64,000 nucleotides of DNA from Dromiciops gliroides. Taxonomy: Eukaryota; Chordata; Mammalia; Microbiotheria; Microbiotheriidae. Below, in pieces: positions 36,509-47,525 of this stretch (positions are counted from its first letter, which is position 1; each line of letters opens with the position of its first letter). The position numbers were made by a program, and so were the translations under genes. Under the pieces are notes generated by a model, which was not told the origin of the DNA, did no database searches, and saw nothing but the letters and a program-made list of their open reading frames with translations. The stretch lies in contig NC_057861.1 in assembly GCF_019393635.1 (NCBI RefSeq), positions 60,992,532-61,056,531 on the forward strand, written 5' to 3'.

Positions 36509-37079
36509 CACACACATATGTGTGTGTGTATGTTTGTGTGTCACATATACATGTGTGTGTGCATGTATAAATATAAACAAATGTTTCATTAAAAGTTCAA
36601 CATTGAACTTCAACTTAACTATCCACAGTTATTTAGGAACTCTATATGTATTAATTCATTTCAATACATAAAGTATCCATAATTTTTTAGTCATTCCAAG
36701 TCTTCTTTGGGAGGAATGTTGTATACTGGGTAGAGTGTTTGGTTTTGATCAGGAAGTCTTGAGTTTGAACATAGCCTTTCATACTTAGTAATATTGTATC
36801 TCTAGGCAAGTCACAATCTCTCAGATCCTCAGTTTCTAAATGCACAAAATATTGATGATAAAATCCTTACATTACATGGTTTTTGTGAGGAGCACATGAA
36901 TTCATATAAAGGGAACTAACAACCTAAATGTGTGTATGCATATTTTATTGTTATCATGTTTTATTGTTATTATTATTATTGTAAGATATAGTCCAGAGCC
37001 CCCAAAAGTTACCAAAAAGACAGGTAAATGGTTCAGTTCTGGGGGATGAATTCCCAAACATCATTTTTTCTTCTTTTAC

Positions 37080-37550
37080 TTGTTTTGCTCATGTCTCAAA
37101 CTTTATTTGTAGGAGAAATTCAAAATAAAGTTTCAATATAGTTTATGTCTGGAATTCCTGACCCTAACCCTCCCTCCCCCAAGAACTCAAGCAATTCCAT
37201 ATAAATTATACATCAGTAGGCATACAAAACATTTCCACATTAGCCAGGTTGTGAAAGAAAAAAGATAAAAACAAAACTTCAGATAAAGGAACTAACAAAA
37301 AATTATGCTTTGATCTGTATTCAGATACCAACAGTTCTTTCTCTGTAGATGGATTGCATTTTTCATAAGTCCTTCAGAGTTGTCTTGGATCATTACACTG
37401 TTGAAAATAACCAAATCATTCACAGCAGATTATCTTGCAGTATTGCTGTTATTTTGTATATATTACATTTCACCTTACACCAGCTCATGTAGGTCTTTCC
37501 GGATTTTTCTGATAGCATCCTCCTCATCATTTTAAAAATAGTAAACTACA
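37080..37550 (-). mobile_element. L1 3'-end fragment (copy A)
   Basis: Antisense L1 3' region: caagaactcaagcaattcca, acatttccacattagccagg, tcttggatcattacactg, ctcatgtaggtctttccgga. The copy at 49,230-50,048 shows the same order. The counterpart in copy B is about 39,980-40,430. Confidence 0.7.
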
Positions 37551-37567
37551 TTTATATAGTACTTTAT

Positions 37568-37712
37568 TTATTTTTTTGTGGGGCGATTGCAGTTAAGTGA
37601 CTTGCACAGGGTCACACAGTTAGTAGGTGTTAAGTGTCTGAGGCCGGATTTGAACTCAGATCCTCCTGAATCCAGGGCTGGTGCTCTATCCACTATGCCA
37701 CCTAACTGCCCC
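37568..37712 (-). mobile_element. CORE-SINE (copy A)
   Basis: Flanked by tatatagtacttta on both sides. Present in both A and B (40,467-40,610), so older than that duplication. Confidence 0.92.
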
Positions 37713-37870
37713 TATATAGTACTTTAAACAGAGATTTGCTTACAATAAACCCATGAGGTTGATTATTGCAACAACAGTAATAGATAACATTTATATAGTA
37801 CCTTATACCTGACAAAGAATTTCCTTCATATTAGCCCAGCAATGTAAGTACCATATGTTTTGTCATCATC

Positions 37871-38035
37871 GTGCATCAATCACAATCAGTAGTAAGCCAT
37901 CCTCATCATCAATTAATCCTCATCAATCAATTTTCACTATCCAATCATCTTAAATCCATCAATCATCATAAATCACCAATCATCATAAATCCACCAATCC
38001 ATCCATCAATCCATCCATTAATCAACCAATTGTCA
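37871..38035 (+). repeat. (ATCA/ATCC)n imperfect minisatellite (copy A)
   Basis: Degenerate tetranucleotide repeat rich in catcaatca and ccatccatc. Copy B carries a shorter version at 40,765-40,910. Confidence 0.9.
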
Positions 38036-38039
38036 TCTC

Positions 38040-39246
38040 ATCATCATCTTACATTGCTCTTGCCTCTGCTTCAAAATATTTCATAGTTGCTATCTCTAAC
38101 TGTTTCCCTCCATCCTATTATATTTATTCCATTTTCTAACTGCTTTCACCCTATCCCTCCTCAAAAGTGTTTTCTTTTCACCACCCCTCCCCCAATTTGC
38201 CCTCCCTTCTTTCACCCCTCCCCCCTCATCTCCTTGTCCTCCTACTTTCCTGCAGGGTTAGATAGATTACTCTAACCAGTTGAGTGTGTATGTTATATTC
38301 CCTGTTTGAGCCAATTCTGGTGAGTAAAGCTCACTCACTTCCCAGCACCAACCCCATCTTCTCCTCCACTCCATAAGCTTTTTCTTGCTTCTTTCATGTG
38401 AGATACTTTACCCCATTCCACCTCTCCTTTTCCCTTTCTCTCAGTGCATTCCTCTCTCACCACTTACTTTTATTTTTTTAAAAAGATATCATTCCTGCAT
38501 ATTCAACTCATACCTGTGCCCTCTGTCTAAATATACTCCATCCACCTGTCCTAATAATGAGAGTTCCTATGAATTACAAGTATCATTTTCTAATGTAGGA
38601 AAGTAAACCGTTTACCCTTTTAATATCCTTTATAATTTCTTTTTCCTATTTATCTTTTTATGCTTCTCCAGGATATTGTATTTGAAAGTCAAATTTTCTA
38701 TTCAGTTCAAGTCTTTTTTTTTTTACAGGGCAATGAGGATTAAGTGACTTGCCCAAGGTTACACAGCCAATCAGTGTCAAGTGTCTGAGGCTGCATTTGA
38801 ACTCAGTTCCTCCTGAATCCAGGGCCGGTGCTTTATCCACTGCACCACCTAGCTGCCCCCAGTTCAAGTCTTTTCATCAGGAATGCCTGAAAGTCCTCTC
38901 TTTTATTACATTCCCATTTTTTCCACCTGAAAGATTATACTAAGTTTTGCTGGGTAGGTGATTCTTGGTTGTAATCCCAGTTCCTTTGCCCTCTGAAATA
39001 TCATATTCTAAGCCCTCTGATCCTTTAAGGTAGAAGCTGCTAGATCTTATCTTATCCTGACTGTGGCTCCACCATACTTGAATTGCTTCTTTCTGTCTGT
39101 TTGCAATATTTTCTCCTTGACCTGGAAGTTCTGGAATTTGGCTATCATATTCCTAAAAGTTTTCATTTGGGGATCTCTTTCAGGAAGTAATCAGTGGATT
39201 CTTTCAATTTCTATTTTACGTTTTGCTTCTAGAATATAAGGGCCAT
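38040..39246 (-). mobile_element. L1 fragment: inter-ORF region and ORF1 end (copy A)
   Basis: Antisense L1. 38,040-38,715 matches the region after ORF1 (sense version at 25,440-25,660 and nearby). 38,875-39,246 matches the ORF1 RNA-binding part (ctgactgtggctccaccata, gcaatattttctccttgacc, gggatctctttcaggaagt). A SINE splits it. Confidence 0.75.
38718..38859 (-). mobile_element. CORE-SINE in L1 (copy A)
   Basis: Target duplication cagttcaagtctttt at 38703-38717 and 38860-38874. The matching SINE in copy B is 41,926-42,071. Confidence 0.93.
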
Positions 39247-39383
39247 GTTAATGCTACTGCAGTGAGGCATGATTTCTTTCACTGATGTTTGGACCTCTGA
39301 GGATATAGGACTAATATCAAATAAAATCAAATCTGGCCTCAGACACTTGACACTTACTAGCTGTGTGACTCTGGGCAAGTCAC

Positions 39384-39470
39384 ACACACACACATAAATA
39401 TATATATATGTTTGTGTGTGTGTGTATATATATATACATATATATATTTGTGTGTGTGCGCATGTATAAA
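39384..39470. repeat. (CA)n/(TA)n/(TG)n microsatellite
   Basis: A mixed alternating tract grown from the SINE end; longer and more AT-rich than the one in copy A (36,509-36,560). Confidence 0.9.
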
Positions 39471-39979
39471 TATAAGCAAAAGTTTCATTAAAAGTTCAAC
39501 ATTGAACTTCAACTTAAATAACCACAGTTATTTGGGAACTCTATATGTATTAATTCATTTCAATACATAAAGTATCCATAACTTTTTAGTCATTCCAAGT
39601 CTTCTTTGGAAGGAATGTTGTATACTGGGTAGAGTGTTTGGTTTTGATCAGGAAGTCTTGAGTTTGAACATAGCCTTTAATACTTACTAGTATTGTATCT
39701 CTAGGCAAGTCACAATCTCTCAGATCCTCCATTTCTAAATCCACAAAATATTGATGATAAAACCCTTACATTACATGGTTTTTGTGAGGAGCACATGAAT
39801 TCATATAAAGGGAACTAACAACCTAAATGTGTGTATGCATATTTTATTGTTATCATGTTTTATTGTTATTATTATTATTGTAAGATATAGTCCAGAGCCC
39901 CCAAAAGTTACCAAAAAGACAGGTAAATGGTTCAGTTCTGGGGGATGAATTCCTAAACATCACTTTTTCTTCTTTTACT

Positions 39980-40430
39980 TATTTTGCTCATGTATCAAAA
40001 TTTATTTGTAGGAGAAATTCAAAATAAAGTTTCAATAGTTTATGTCTGGAATTCCTGAACCTAACCATCCTTCCCCCAAGAACTCAAGCAATTCAATATA
40101 AATTACACATGAGTAGGCATACAAAATATTTCCACATTAGCCAGGTTGTGAAAGAAAAAAGATAAAAACAAAACTTCAGATAAAGGAACTAACCCCAAAA
40201 TAAGCTTCGATCTGTATTCAGATACCACCAGTTCTTTTTCTGTAGATGGATTGCATTTTTCATAAGTCCTTCAGAGTTGTCTTGGATCATTACACTGCTG
40301 AAAATAACCAAGTCATTCACAGCAGATCATCTTGCAGTATTGCTGTTATTTTGTATATATTACATTTCACCTTACATCAGCTCATGTAGGTCTTTCCGGA
40401 TTTTTCTGATAGCATCCTCCTCATCATTTT
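39980..40430 (-). mobile_element. L1 3'-end fragment (copy B)
   Basis: Paralogue of 37,080-37,550 with small differences (for example ccccaaaataagcttcgatc). Confidence 0.7.
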
Positions 40431-40466
40431 AAAAATAGTAAACTACATTTATATAGTACTTCATTT

Positions 40467-40610
40467 ATTTTTTTTGTGGGGCGATTGCAGTTAAGTGACT
40501 TGCACAGGGTCACACAGTTATTAAGTGTTAAGTGTCTGAGGCTGGATTTGAACTCAGATCTTCCTGAATCTAGGGCTGGTGCTCTATCCACTATGCCACC
40601 TAACTGCCCC
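40467..40610 (-). mobile_element. CORE-SINE (copy B)
   Basis: Paralogue of the SINE at 37,568 at the same position. Confidence 0.92.
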
Positions 40611-40764
40611 TATATAGTACTTTAAACAGAGATTTGCTTACAATAAACCCATGAGGTTGATTATTGCAACAACAGTAATAGATAACATTTATATAGTACC
40701 TTATACCTGACAAAGAATTTCCTTCATATTAGCCCAGCAATGTAAGTACCATATGTTTTGTCAT

Positions 40765-40910
40765 CATCGTGCATCAATCACAATCATCAGTATGGCATCC
40801 TCATCATCAATTAATCCTCATCAATCAGTTTTCTTTATCCAATCATCATAAATCCATCAATCCATCCATCCATTCATCAATAAATCCATCCATTAATCAA
40901 CCAATTGTCA
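40765..40910 (+). repeat. (ATCA/ATCC)n imperfect minisatellite (copy B)
   Basis: Paralogue of 37,871-38,035, shorter by some units. Confidence 0.88.
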
Positions 40911-41379
40911 TCTCATCGTCATCTTACATTGCTCTTGCCTCTGCTTCAAAATATTTCACAGTTGCTATCTCTAACTGTGTTTCCTTCCATCCCATTCCCT
41001 CCCCATGATATTCACTCTGTTTTCTAACGGCTTTCACCCTATCCCTCTTCAAAAGTATTTTCCTTTCCCCACCCCTCCCCCAATTTTCCCTCCCTTCTTT
41101 CACCCCTCCCCCCATCTCCTTCCCCTCCTACTTTCCTGCAGGGTTAGATAGATTACTCTACCCAGCTGAGTGTGTATGTTATTCCCTGTTTGAGCTGATT
41201 CTGGTGAGTAAAGCTCACTTACTCTCCAGTATCTCCCCCATCTTCTTCTCCACTCCATAAGCTTTTTCTTGCTCCTTTCATGTGAGATACTTTAGCCCAT
41301 TCCACGTCTCCTTTTCCCTTTCTCTCAGTGCATTCCTCTCTCACCCCTAAATTTTATTTTTTTAAAAAGATATCATGCA

Positions 41380-41531
41380 GGGGCAGCTAGGTGGTGCAGT
41401 GGATAGAGCACCGGCCCTGGATTCAGGAGTACCTGAGTTCAAATCCGGCCTCAGATACTTAACACTTACTAGCTGTGTGACCCTGGGCAAGTCACTTTAA
41501 CCCCAATTGTCTCACTAAAAAAAAAAAAAAA
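41380..41531 (+). mobile_element. CORE-SINE, copy-B-specific (first of pair)
   Basis: Full-length, preceded by aaaaagatatcatg. Copy A has the uninterrupted site aaaaagatatcattcctgc at about 38,482. Confidence 0.93.
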
Positions 41532-41542
41532 AGATATCATTC

Positions 41543-41691
41543 GGGGGCAGCTAGGTGGGGCAGTGGATAAAGCACCGGCCTTGAATTAAGAAGCTCCTGA
41601 GTTCAAATCCAGCCTCAGACACTTGACACTTACTAGTTGTGTGACCCTGGGCAAGTCATTTAATCCTCATTGCCTTGACAAAAAAAAAAAA
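41543..41691 (+). mobile_element. CORE-SINE, copy-B-specific (second of pair)
   Basis: Full-length, preceded by aaaagatatcattc and followed by aagttatcattcctgc. Inserted at the target duplication of the neighbouring SINE; a different subtype (ttgacactt versus ttaacactt). Confidence 0.93.
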
Positions 41692-41925
41692 AGTTATCAT
41701 TCCTGCATATTCAACTCATACCTGGGCCCTCTGTCTAAATATACTCCATCCACCTGCCCTAACAATGAGAAAGTCCTTATGAATTACAAGTATCATTTTC
41801 TCATGCAGGAATGTAAATAGTTTACGCTTTTAATATCCCTTATAATTTCTTTTTCCTATTTATCTTTTTATGCTTCTCTAGGGTCTTGTATTTGAAAGTC
41901 GAATTTTCTATTCAGTTCAAGTCTT

Positions 41926-42071
41926 TTTTTTTTTTTACAGGAAAATGAGGATTAAATGACTTGTCCAAGGTTACACAGCTAGTCAATGTCAAGTGTCTGA
42001 AGCTGGATTTTAACTCAGGTCCTCCTGAATCCAGGGCCAGTACTTTATCCACTGCACCACCTAGCTGCTTG
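41926..42071 (-). mobile_element. CORE-SINE in L1 (copy B)
   Basis: Paralogue of 38,718-38,859. Confidence 0.9.
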
Positions 42072-43104
42072 CAGTTCAAGTCTTTTCATCAGGAATGCCT
42101 GAAGGTCCTCTCTTTTATTACATTCCCATTTTTTCCACCTGAATGATTATACTGAGTTTTGCTGGGTAGGTGATTTTTGGTTGTAATCCCAGTTCCTTTG
42201 TCCTCTGAAATATCATATTCTAAGTCCTCTGATCCTTTAAGGTAGAAGCTGCTAGGTCTTATCTTATCCTGACTGTGGCTCCACCATACTTGAATTGTTT
42301 CTTTCTGGCTGCTTGCAATATTTTCTCCTTGACCTGGGAGTTCTGGGATTTGGCTTTCATATTCCTAAAGGTTTTCATTTTGGGATCTCTTTCAGGAGGT
42401 GATCAGTGGTTTCTTTCAATTTCTATTTTACCTTTTGCTTCTAGAATATAAGGGCCATGTTAATGCTACTGCAGTGAGGCATGATTTCTTTCACTGAAGT
42501 TTGGATCTCTGAGGCTATTGGAGAATGAGGTTATGTTCTAGTTCAAGCCAGTACACATGTCCTTCCTTGTTCTTCTAGCTTCTCTGCCTTCCTACAGATA
42601 TCTTTTGTAGCATCGGAAAATGTCACAGTATTGGCTATAGAGGCCTAAGCCAACTTCAACACCCTTGAGCCTAGATGTCTTTGGCAATGGAAAGAAGTAG
42701 AGGGGACTGAGGTGTGGGGTTGAGTTTTGTTGCAATTTCATTGGATGCCAACCTAGGTGCTGGTAGCATGATGGACAATGGGTACTGAGTGAGATTGAGT
42801 TGGGTCTTAGTTCATTGTGTGTTTTTCTTTTTAATTTTCTTTTAGTTTTCTGGTGTCCTAGACCATGGAAGCAGCTAAAGTTATTTTATCTTTAGTGAAT
42901 AATTTCAATTTTGGAAAGACCTGATAGTTTGTGAGGATTAGAGAAAATGTCTGGTCTTCTATCCTTGTTGGTCATGTGTTATCATTCTTGTAGTCATGAT
43001 TACCAATGGAGACAGGAGGTTTCTGTAAAAAGGATTCAACTATCATAGTCTGGGTGCAGTGGGTAATACAGTTTTTTATTATCCCTTATTAATTTTGATG
43101 CATT

Positions 43105-44100
43105 TCCTCAAGAAGCTTGGAGGCATAGAGGGGAGAACCCTAGACTTGGAGTCAGGAAGACCTAGCCTATTCCATTCACTAGTTTTGTGACTCTGGGCAA
43201 TCACTTAAGTGTCTTCAGCCTCAGTTTCTGAGTCTAACTTATAGAATATATAATATTAATAATAAAAATAGCTGGTATTGTATAGCACTTTAGGGTCAGA
43301 AAAACATTTTAAAAATAGTATTTCCTTTGATCCTTGCAACAATCCTGGGAGGGGGCTAAAATGGTCATTCCAATTTTACACAGGAAGAATCTGTGGCAGA
43401 AAGAGACTAAATGAATTGCCTAGAGTTATCCATGTTTTAGATGAGTTTTAAACTCAGAACTTTCTGATTCTAGGTTCAGCACATTATCCACTGAACCCAA
43501 GTCCTCATTTAGAAACTGGGAGACTCAATGCTTTTCAACAAACATTTCCCACATGACTGCTATGGGCAGAGCCATGTATTTACCACCAAGGAAATGCAGA
43601 AATGTTAAATAAAAACATAGTGCAGACATGTTGGGATGTTATACCAATAAACAAATAGTGATTTTTAAAAACCATGTAAGTAATACAGTTTTTGTAGGTT
43701 GTAGGAAAGAGCATTTGATATTATATCTAATACAATTTTTCTAGAGAAGTTGGTGAAATGCAAACTCAGTGATACATACATGATAAGGAATTGCATGATG
43801 TTCAGATTCCATGAGTAGTCATTGTGGTAGTTAGCATGTATATATTTCTTTTTTTGCAAAGTAGTTTACATATGTTAATTATATTAATATGTGTTATGTT
43901 AATATATTAATTCACTTAATCCTCAAAAATTCTGTGAGGTAGGTGCTATTTTCATCCTCATTTTAGAGATGAAGAAACCGAGGCACAAGAAGTTAAGTTG
44001 CTTGACTAAGGATACACAGGTAAGGAGGGTCTGAGGCATGATTGAAGTCAGGTATTCCTGACTCTAAGTCCCATGCTCTATCTACTGCAGCATCTTGTTG
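43105..44100 (+). repeat. Older SINE and two MIR copies in U2
   Basis: Paralogues of 27,505-28,500: ggaggcatagaggggagaac, then tagctggtattgtatagcac, then gtaggtgctattttcatcct and gatgaagaaaccgaggcac. Confidence 0.8.
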
Positions 44101-44890
44101 CTAATGGTTCAATGAATGGCAAGAAGTCTCCAATAGATTGTCCAGGCATCTGTGCTGGCCTTGTGGAATTTAACTTTTTTTTTTTTATCAATGATTTAGA
44201 TATCAATGATTTACTGATGACACACAAGGCTACAAAAGATAACTAACACAGTGGATGAAAATAGATAAAATTCAAAAAGTGTTTGACAGTCCAGATCATT
44301 GGGTTGAATCTTCCAAGCTGAAATTTAGTAAGACTAAATGTAAAGTCTTATATTTGGGTACAAAATTTCAATTTACCAAGTGCAAGATGGGAGAATCATA
44401 GATAGATACCATGTTCTGAGAAAAAAGACCTTAGGGTCTCAGTGAACTACAAACTCAATATGAATTGAATAATGTGATGTGGAAACTGCCAAGGCAAATG
44501 CAATCTTGAACTGCATTAAGAGATAGGTGAAATTTGTAAGATTAAGGATGTGGCCATCTCTCTCTACTCTGCCCTCAACTGACCTGATTAGGAGGTCATT
44601 TCATTCTGGACACCATGATTCCAGAAGTACATTGACAAGTTGGAGAGCATATAGAAAAGAGCAAGAAAAATGGTGAAAGGCCTTGAAACCATGTCATATT
44701 GGGACTGATGGATAGCACTGGGAATTTTTTGCCCATTGAAGGGAAGACTCAGTTGGGGAATAATGGGCATTTTCATGTATTTGAATGGCTTTTATATGTA
44801 GGAAGGGTTAGACTGGCTCTGTTTGGCCCCAGAGGGAACGATCGAGGATCACCAGAGCCAAAAGTTGGAAGCTGTAAAAAGTCAAATTAA

Positions 44891-45035
44891 TTTTTTTTTG
44901 GCATGGCAGTGAGGGTTAAGTGACTTGCTGAGGGTCACACAGCTAGTTGGTGTCAAGTGCCTGAGACTGGATTTGAACTCAGGTCCTCCTGAATCCAGGG
45001 CCATTGCTTCATCCACTGTGTCACCTAGCTGCCCC
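44891..45035 (-). mobile_element. CORE-SINE, first of tandem pair in L3
   Basis: Antisense, with tggcatggcagtgagggtta at its tail side. Only in U2. Lies directly beside the next SINE, with a caaat-type target sequence between. Confidence 0.92.
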
Positions 45036-45040
45036 CAAAT

Positions 45041-45190
45041 CTTTTTTTTTTTTTGGCATGGCAATGAGGGTTAAGTGACTTGCTGAGGGTCACACAGCTA
45101 GTTAGTGTTAACTGCCTGAGGATGGATTTGAACTCAGGTCCTCCTGAATTGAGGGCTAGTGCTTCATCCACTGTGCCACCTAGCTACCCT
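45041..45190 (-). mobile_element. CORE-SINE, second of tandem pair in L3
   Basis: Antisense, of the same subtype as its neighbour (tggcatggcaatgagggtta). Confidence 0.92.
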
Positions 45191-45444
45191 CCAAATTAAA
45201 CCTCGATATTAGGAAAGATTTCTATATAAGAAAAACTGTCCCAAATGAAATGGGTGGCCATCCCAAGGTAGACTGTCCATGAGAAAGCTTCAAGCATAGG
45301 AGCAAAGTACATTTGTTGGGTCTGTTAATAGAAGGGATTACACCTTTCAGGTATGGGATGGTCTCTGAGGTCCCTTGGAACTCTAACATTGTGTGATTCC
45401 TTGATACTGAGTGAATGAGATCACCCATAGAGAGAACATAGAGG

Positions 45445-45690
45445 GAGATTGTTGTTATTGTTCATTCTTCCTTCTAGAGGAGAACGAGTGACATCAGGAG
45501 GAGGATGTCTTGACTTGCTAGTGAATTGGATTTAAAGGAGGCAGAGCTATGCAAAACCATCAGCTTCATTCTCTCTTATAGTCATCAGAATATAGAGCAA
45601 CGTATGGGTCGTGATGAATGGAGATGCCCTCAGATGCAGTGGGGGACCTTGTCCTTTTCAAGCTAAAGTCTCTTCCAGGTCTCAGTTTTC
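45445..45690. repeat. Marsupial SINE-like module, unassigned
   Basis: Contains ttgttattgttcattcttcc, gagtgacatcaggaggagga, tagtgaattggatttaaagg, atgcagtgggggaccttg. Same module as the left half of the composite SINE at 19,769. Confidence 0.6.
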
Positions 45691-46230
45691 AGAGAGGGAA
45701 AAATGGTGAGTCTAAGCACAGAAACTTGGGCAGAATTCCCACAGTAAGGTAAGGGGCCTGGAGGAGGAACAGGAGTCAGGAAAGGAAACTAAAAAGATCA
45801 GTCAGAGGTGTAGGAGAATCAATAGAATTGTACCTAAAAGCAGACAGTAAAAAGGAAAGCATGGCCAAAACTGAGGACTGATTAAATAGGGCAAAAGTTC
45901 AGATTTGGTGATTTGGAGAGAAGAATTTTAGTAGAGTTGTGAACATAAAAGTTGTATTGCATGGGTATGGAGATCGAGGGAATGGGAGGTAAGGAAGTGG
46001 ACACCACGTTTTAAAGAAAGTGGGCAGTACTTAGCTTAATATAATAGGGTAGGAGGTGGTTTTTATTGGATGGTGGAGAACTGAGCACATTCATAGGCAG
46101 AGTCCAAGTAGCCAGTAGAGATGGCATGACCAAAGACACAAGAGGTCTGACCTCAGACACTTGACACTTACTAGCTGTGTGACCCCAGGCAAGTCACTTA
46201 ACCCTCATTGTCTTACAAAAAAAAGATACA
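45690..46230 (+). repeat. Unassigned repeat block shared with 18,290-18,960
   Basis: See the entry at 18,290: the same short blocks occur in the same order, after an L3/CR1 relic in both places. The end is overlapped by a 5'-truncated SINE. Confidence 0.45.
46146..46224 (+). mobile_element. 5'-truncated CORE-SINE
   Basis: Only the 3' part (gacctcagacacttgacact, ctagctgtgtgaccccagg) and the A-rich tail are present. Confidence 0.85.
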
Positions 46231-46501
46231 AAAGGGGGGTGGATGAGATTGGAAAATAAAAAGTTCAAGCAGAAGTCCAGTGAGTAGAAGTATGCTCTTA
46301 GTATTATACCATACCCATGTACTTTCATCTGTTTTAGGAACTCATCTAATTCTTTTTTCTATCCAATCATATAATGCATATAATGGTATATAATGGCAAA
46401 ACTTCTTCTATTTATGTATCCAATGATATTTATTCCAATGCCTTCCAGTTTTATTCTTGATTATAGCAACTGGATTCCATTACTAGCACGTATCTTATCT
46501 T

Positions 46502-46646
46502 CTTTTTTTTTTTGAGGCAATTGGGGTTAAGTGACTTGCCCAGGGTCACACAGCTACTAAGTGTTAAGTGTCTGAGGCCGGATTTGAACTCAGGTACTCC
46601 TGAATCCACGGCCAGTGCTCTATCCACTGCGACACCTAGCTGCCCC
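46502..46646 (-). mobile_element. CORE-SINE (WSINE1/WALLSI type)
   Basis: Antisense copy, flanked by tatcttatctt on both sides. Confidence 0.92.
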
Positions 46647-46649
46647 TAC

Positions 46650-47520
46650 ATATCTTATCTTAATACACAGTGTTGCACAACCCCACAATTGAAATATGCT
46701 GTCACAATTTAAATTGGCCATATACTTTCAGAGCCATATTTTAGACATGGATTTTATCCTAGTAATTATCATGAAAACCTCTGAGGTAAAATTTGCCTCT
46801 GCATTTATATGCCCCATTTATCATGTATGTAGGCCATTCCTCTGCATTTCTGAACTGACATCTGAGGAAATGAGTCATTCTTTCTTTAGTTATTTGCTAT
46901 TCTCCCTATTTTGTGGGAACCTTGTTTATGTCTTTGTAGATATAGAAATATAGCCATACCCTTTCCTTTCCTTTTGTGTTACCTAAATAGCCTCTCATAT
47001 ATTATTAGTATTATTATTAGTTTAATAATAGTAACAATAAGTAGCAGTTACAAGGAGGTAGATTTTTACTCAGTTTAATGAAGAATCTTCTCACAACTAA
47101 AGCAGTCAAATAATGGGAACAGCTATTTATTGAGTAAGAAGTTCCCTGTACCTGAAAGAGTTCAAGCAAAAAGGTAGATGTGCACTTTTTTTTTCCAGGG
47201 ACATTTTAGATATAGAGAGGATTATTTCATTATTTAAGAAGCTAAGGTAGAGGACCTCCAAGGTCTCTTACATGATTTTGGAATTCATAAGAGAAAGAGA
47301 GAGAGAGCCAATGATGAATCAATTCATATCAAGCATTCATTAAATGCGTACATTGTCCTAGGTATTGAGTTAGGTGCTTTGAATAAAAAAACCACAAAAA
47401 ACAAAACCAAATATTAGCCCGTATTTACCCACTAAGAGGTATAAAAATATTTTAACTAACTGGGCCTAATCTGTGGACTTTTGACTGGCTGGCTATCTGA
47501 TTGCTATTAATTGCCTAAGC
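46650..47520. other. AT-rich intergenic stretch
   Basis: Contains a (TTA)n-like run at 47,000-47,040 and a short (GA)n run at 47,292-47,308. No gene or named repeat recognised. Confidence 0.4.
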
Positions 47521-47525
47521 CAGTC

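Larger units (their letters stand above)
26690..36695. repeat. Segmental duplication unit U1 (holds OR pseudogene)
   Basis: Colinear with U2 (42,455-58,762). Shared blocks, U1 versus U2: 26,740 and 42,500 (tttggatctctgaggctattgg), 28,750 and 44,340, 29,310 and 48,440, 30,240 and 50,255, OR at 31,356 and 51,305, 32,880 and 55,000, 34,800 and 57,150, 35,640 and 57,900, 36,600 and 58,650. The units differ by SINE/L1 insertions and a 2.16-kb indel. Homology ends at ttagtcattcc (36,695). Confidence 0.9.
36455..39304. repeat. Tandem duplication copy A (about 2.85 kb)
   Basis: Directly repeated at 39,327-42,512. Starts in the middle of the SINE at 36,394 and ends 58 bases into the U2-type left end (ttggacctctgagg). 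By eye the two copies differ by scattered substitutions and small indels. It contains the end of U1, L1 fragments, a SINE and an (ATCA)n tract. Confidence 0.93.
40920..42453 (-). mobile_element. L1 fragment: inter-ORF region and ORF1 end (copy B)
   Basis: Paralogue of 38,040-39,246, interrupted by three SINEs. It ends at ttctagaatat (42,453), directly against the left end of U2. Confidence 0.75.
39327..42512. repeat. Tandem duplication copy B (about 3.2 kb)
   Basis: Direct repeat of 36,455-39,304, longer by two extra SINEs (41,380-41,692). The junction between copies (39,305-39,326) is filler not found at either source end. The right end runs into U2 without a break. Confidence 0.93.
44130..45410 (+). 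mobile_element. L3/CR1 LINE relic in U2
   Basis: More complete at the 3' end than in U1: after aaatggtgaaaggccttgaa it continues, split by two SINEs, to aacctcgatattaggaaaga, gaaatgggtggccatccca and ctgaggtcccttggaact, the usual L3 3' end. Confidence 0.85.

Noticed and set aside
37871-38035. CRISPR-like spaced repeats
   Set aside because: A degenerate ATCA/ATCC tandem tract in a mammalian genome, without regular repeats or spacers.
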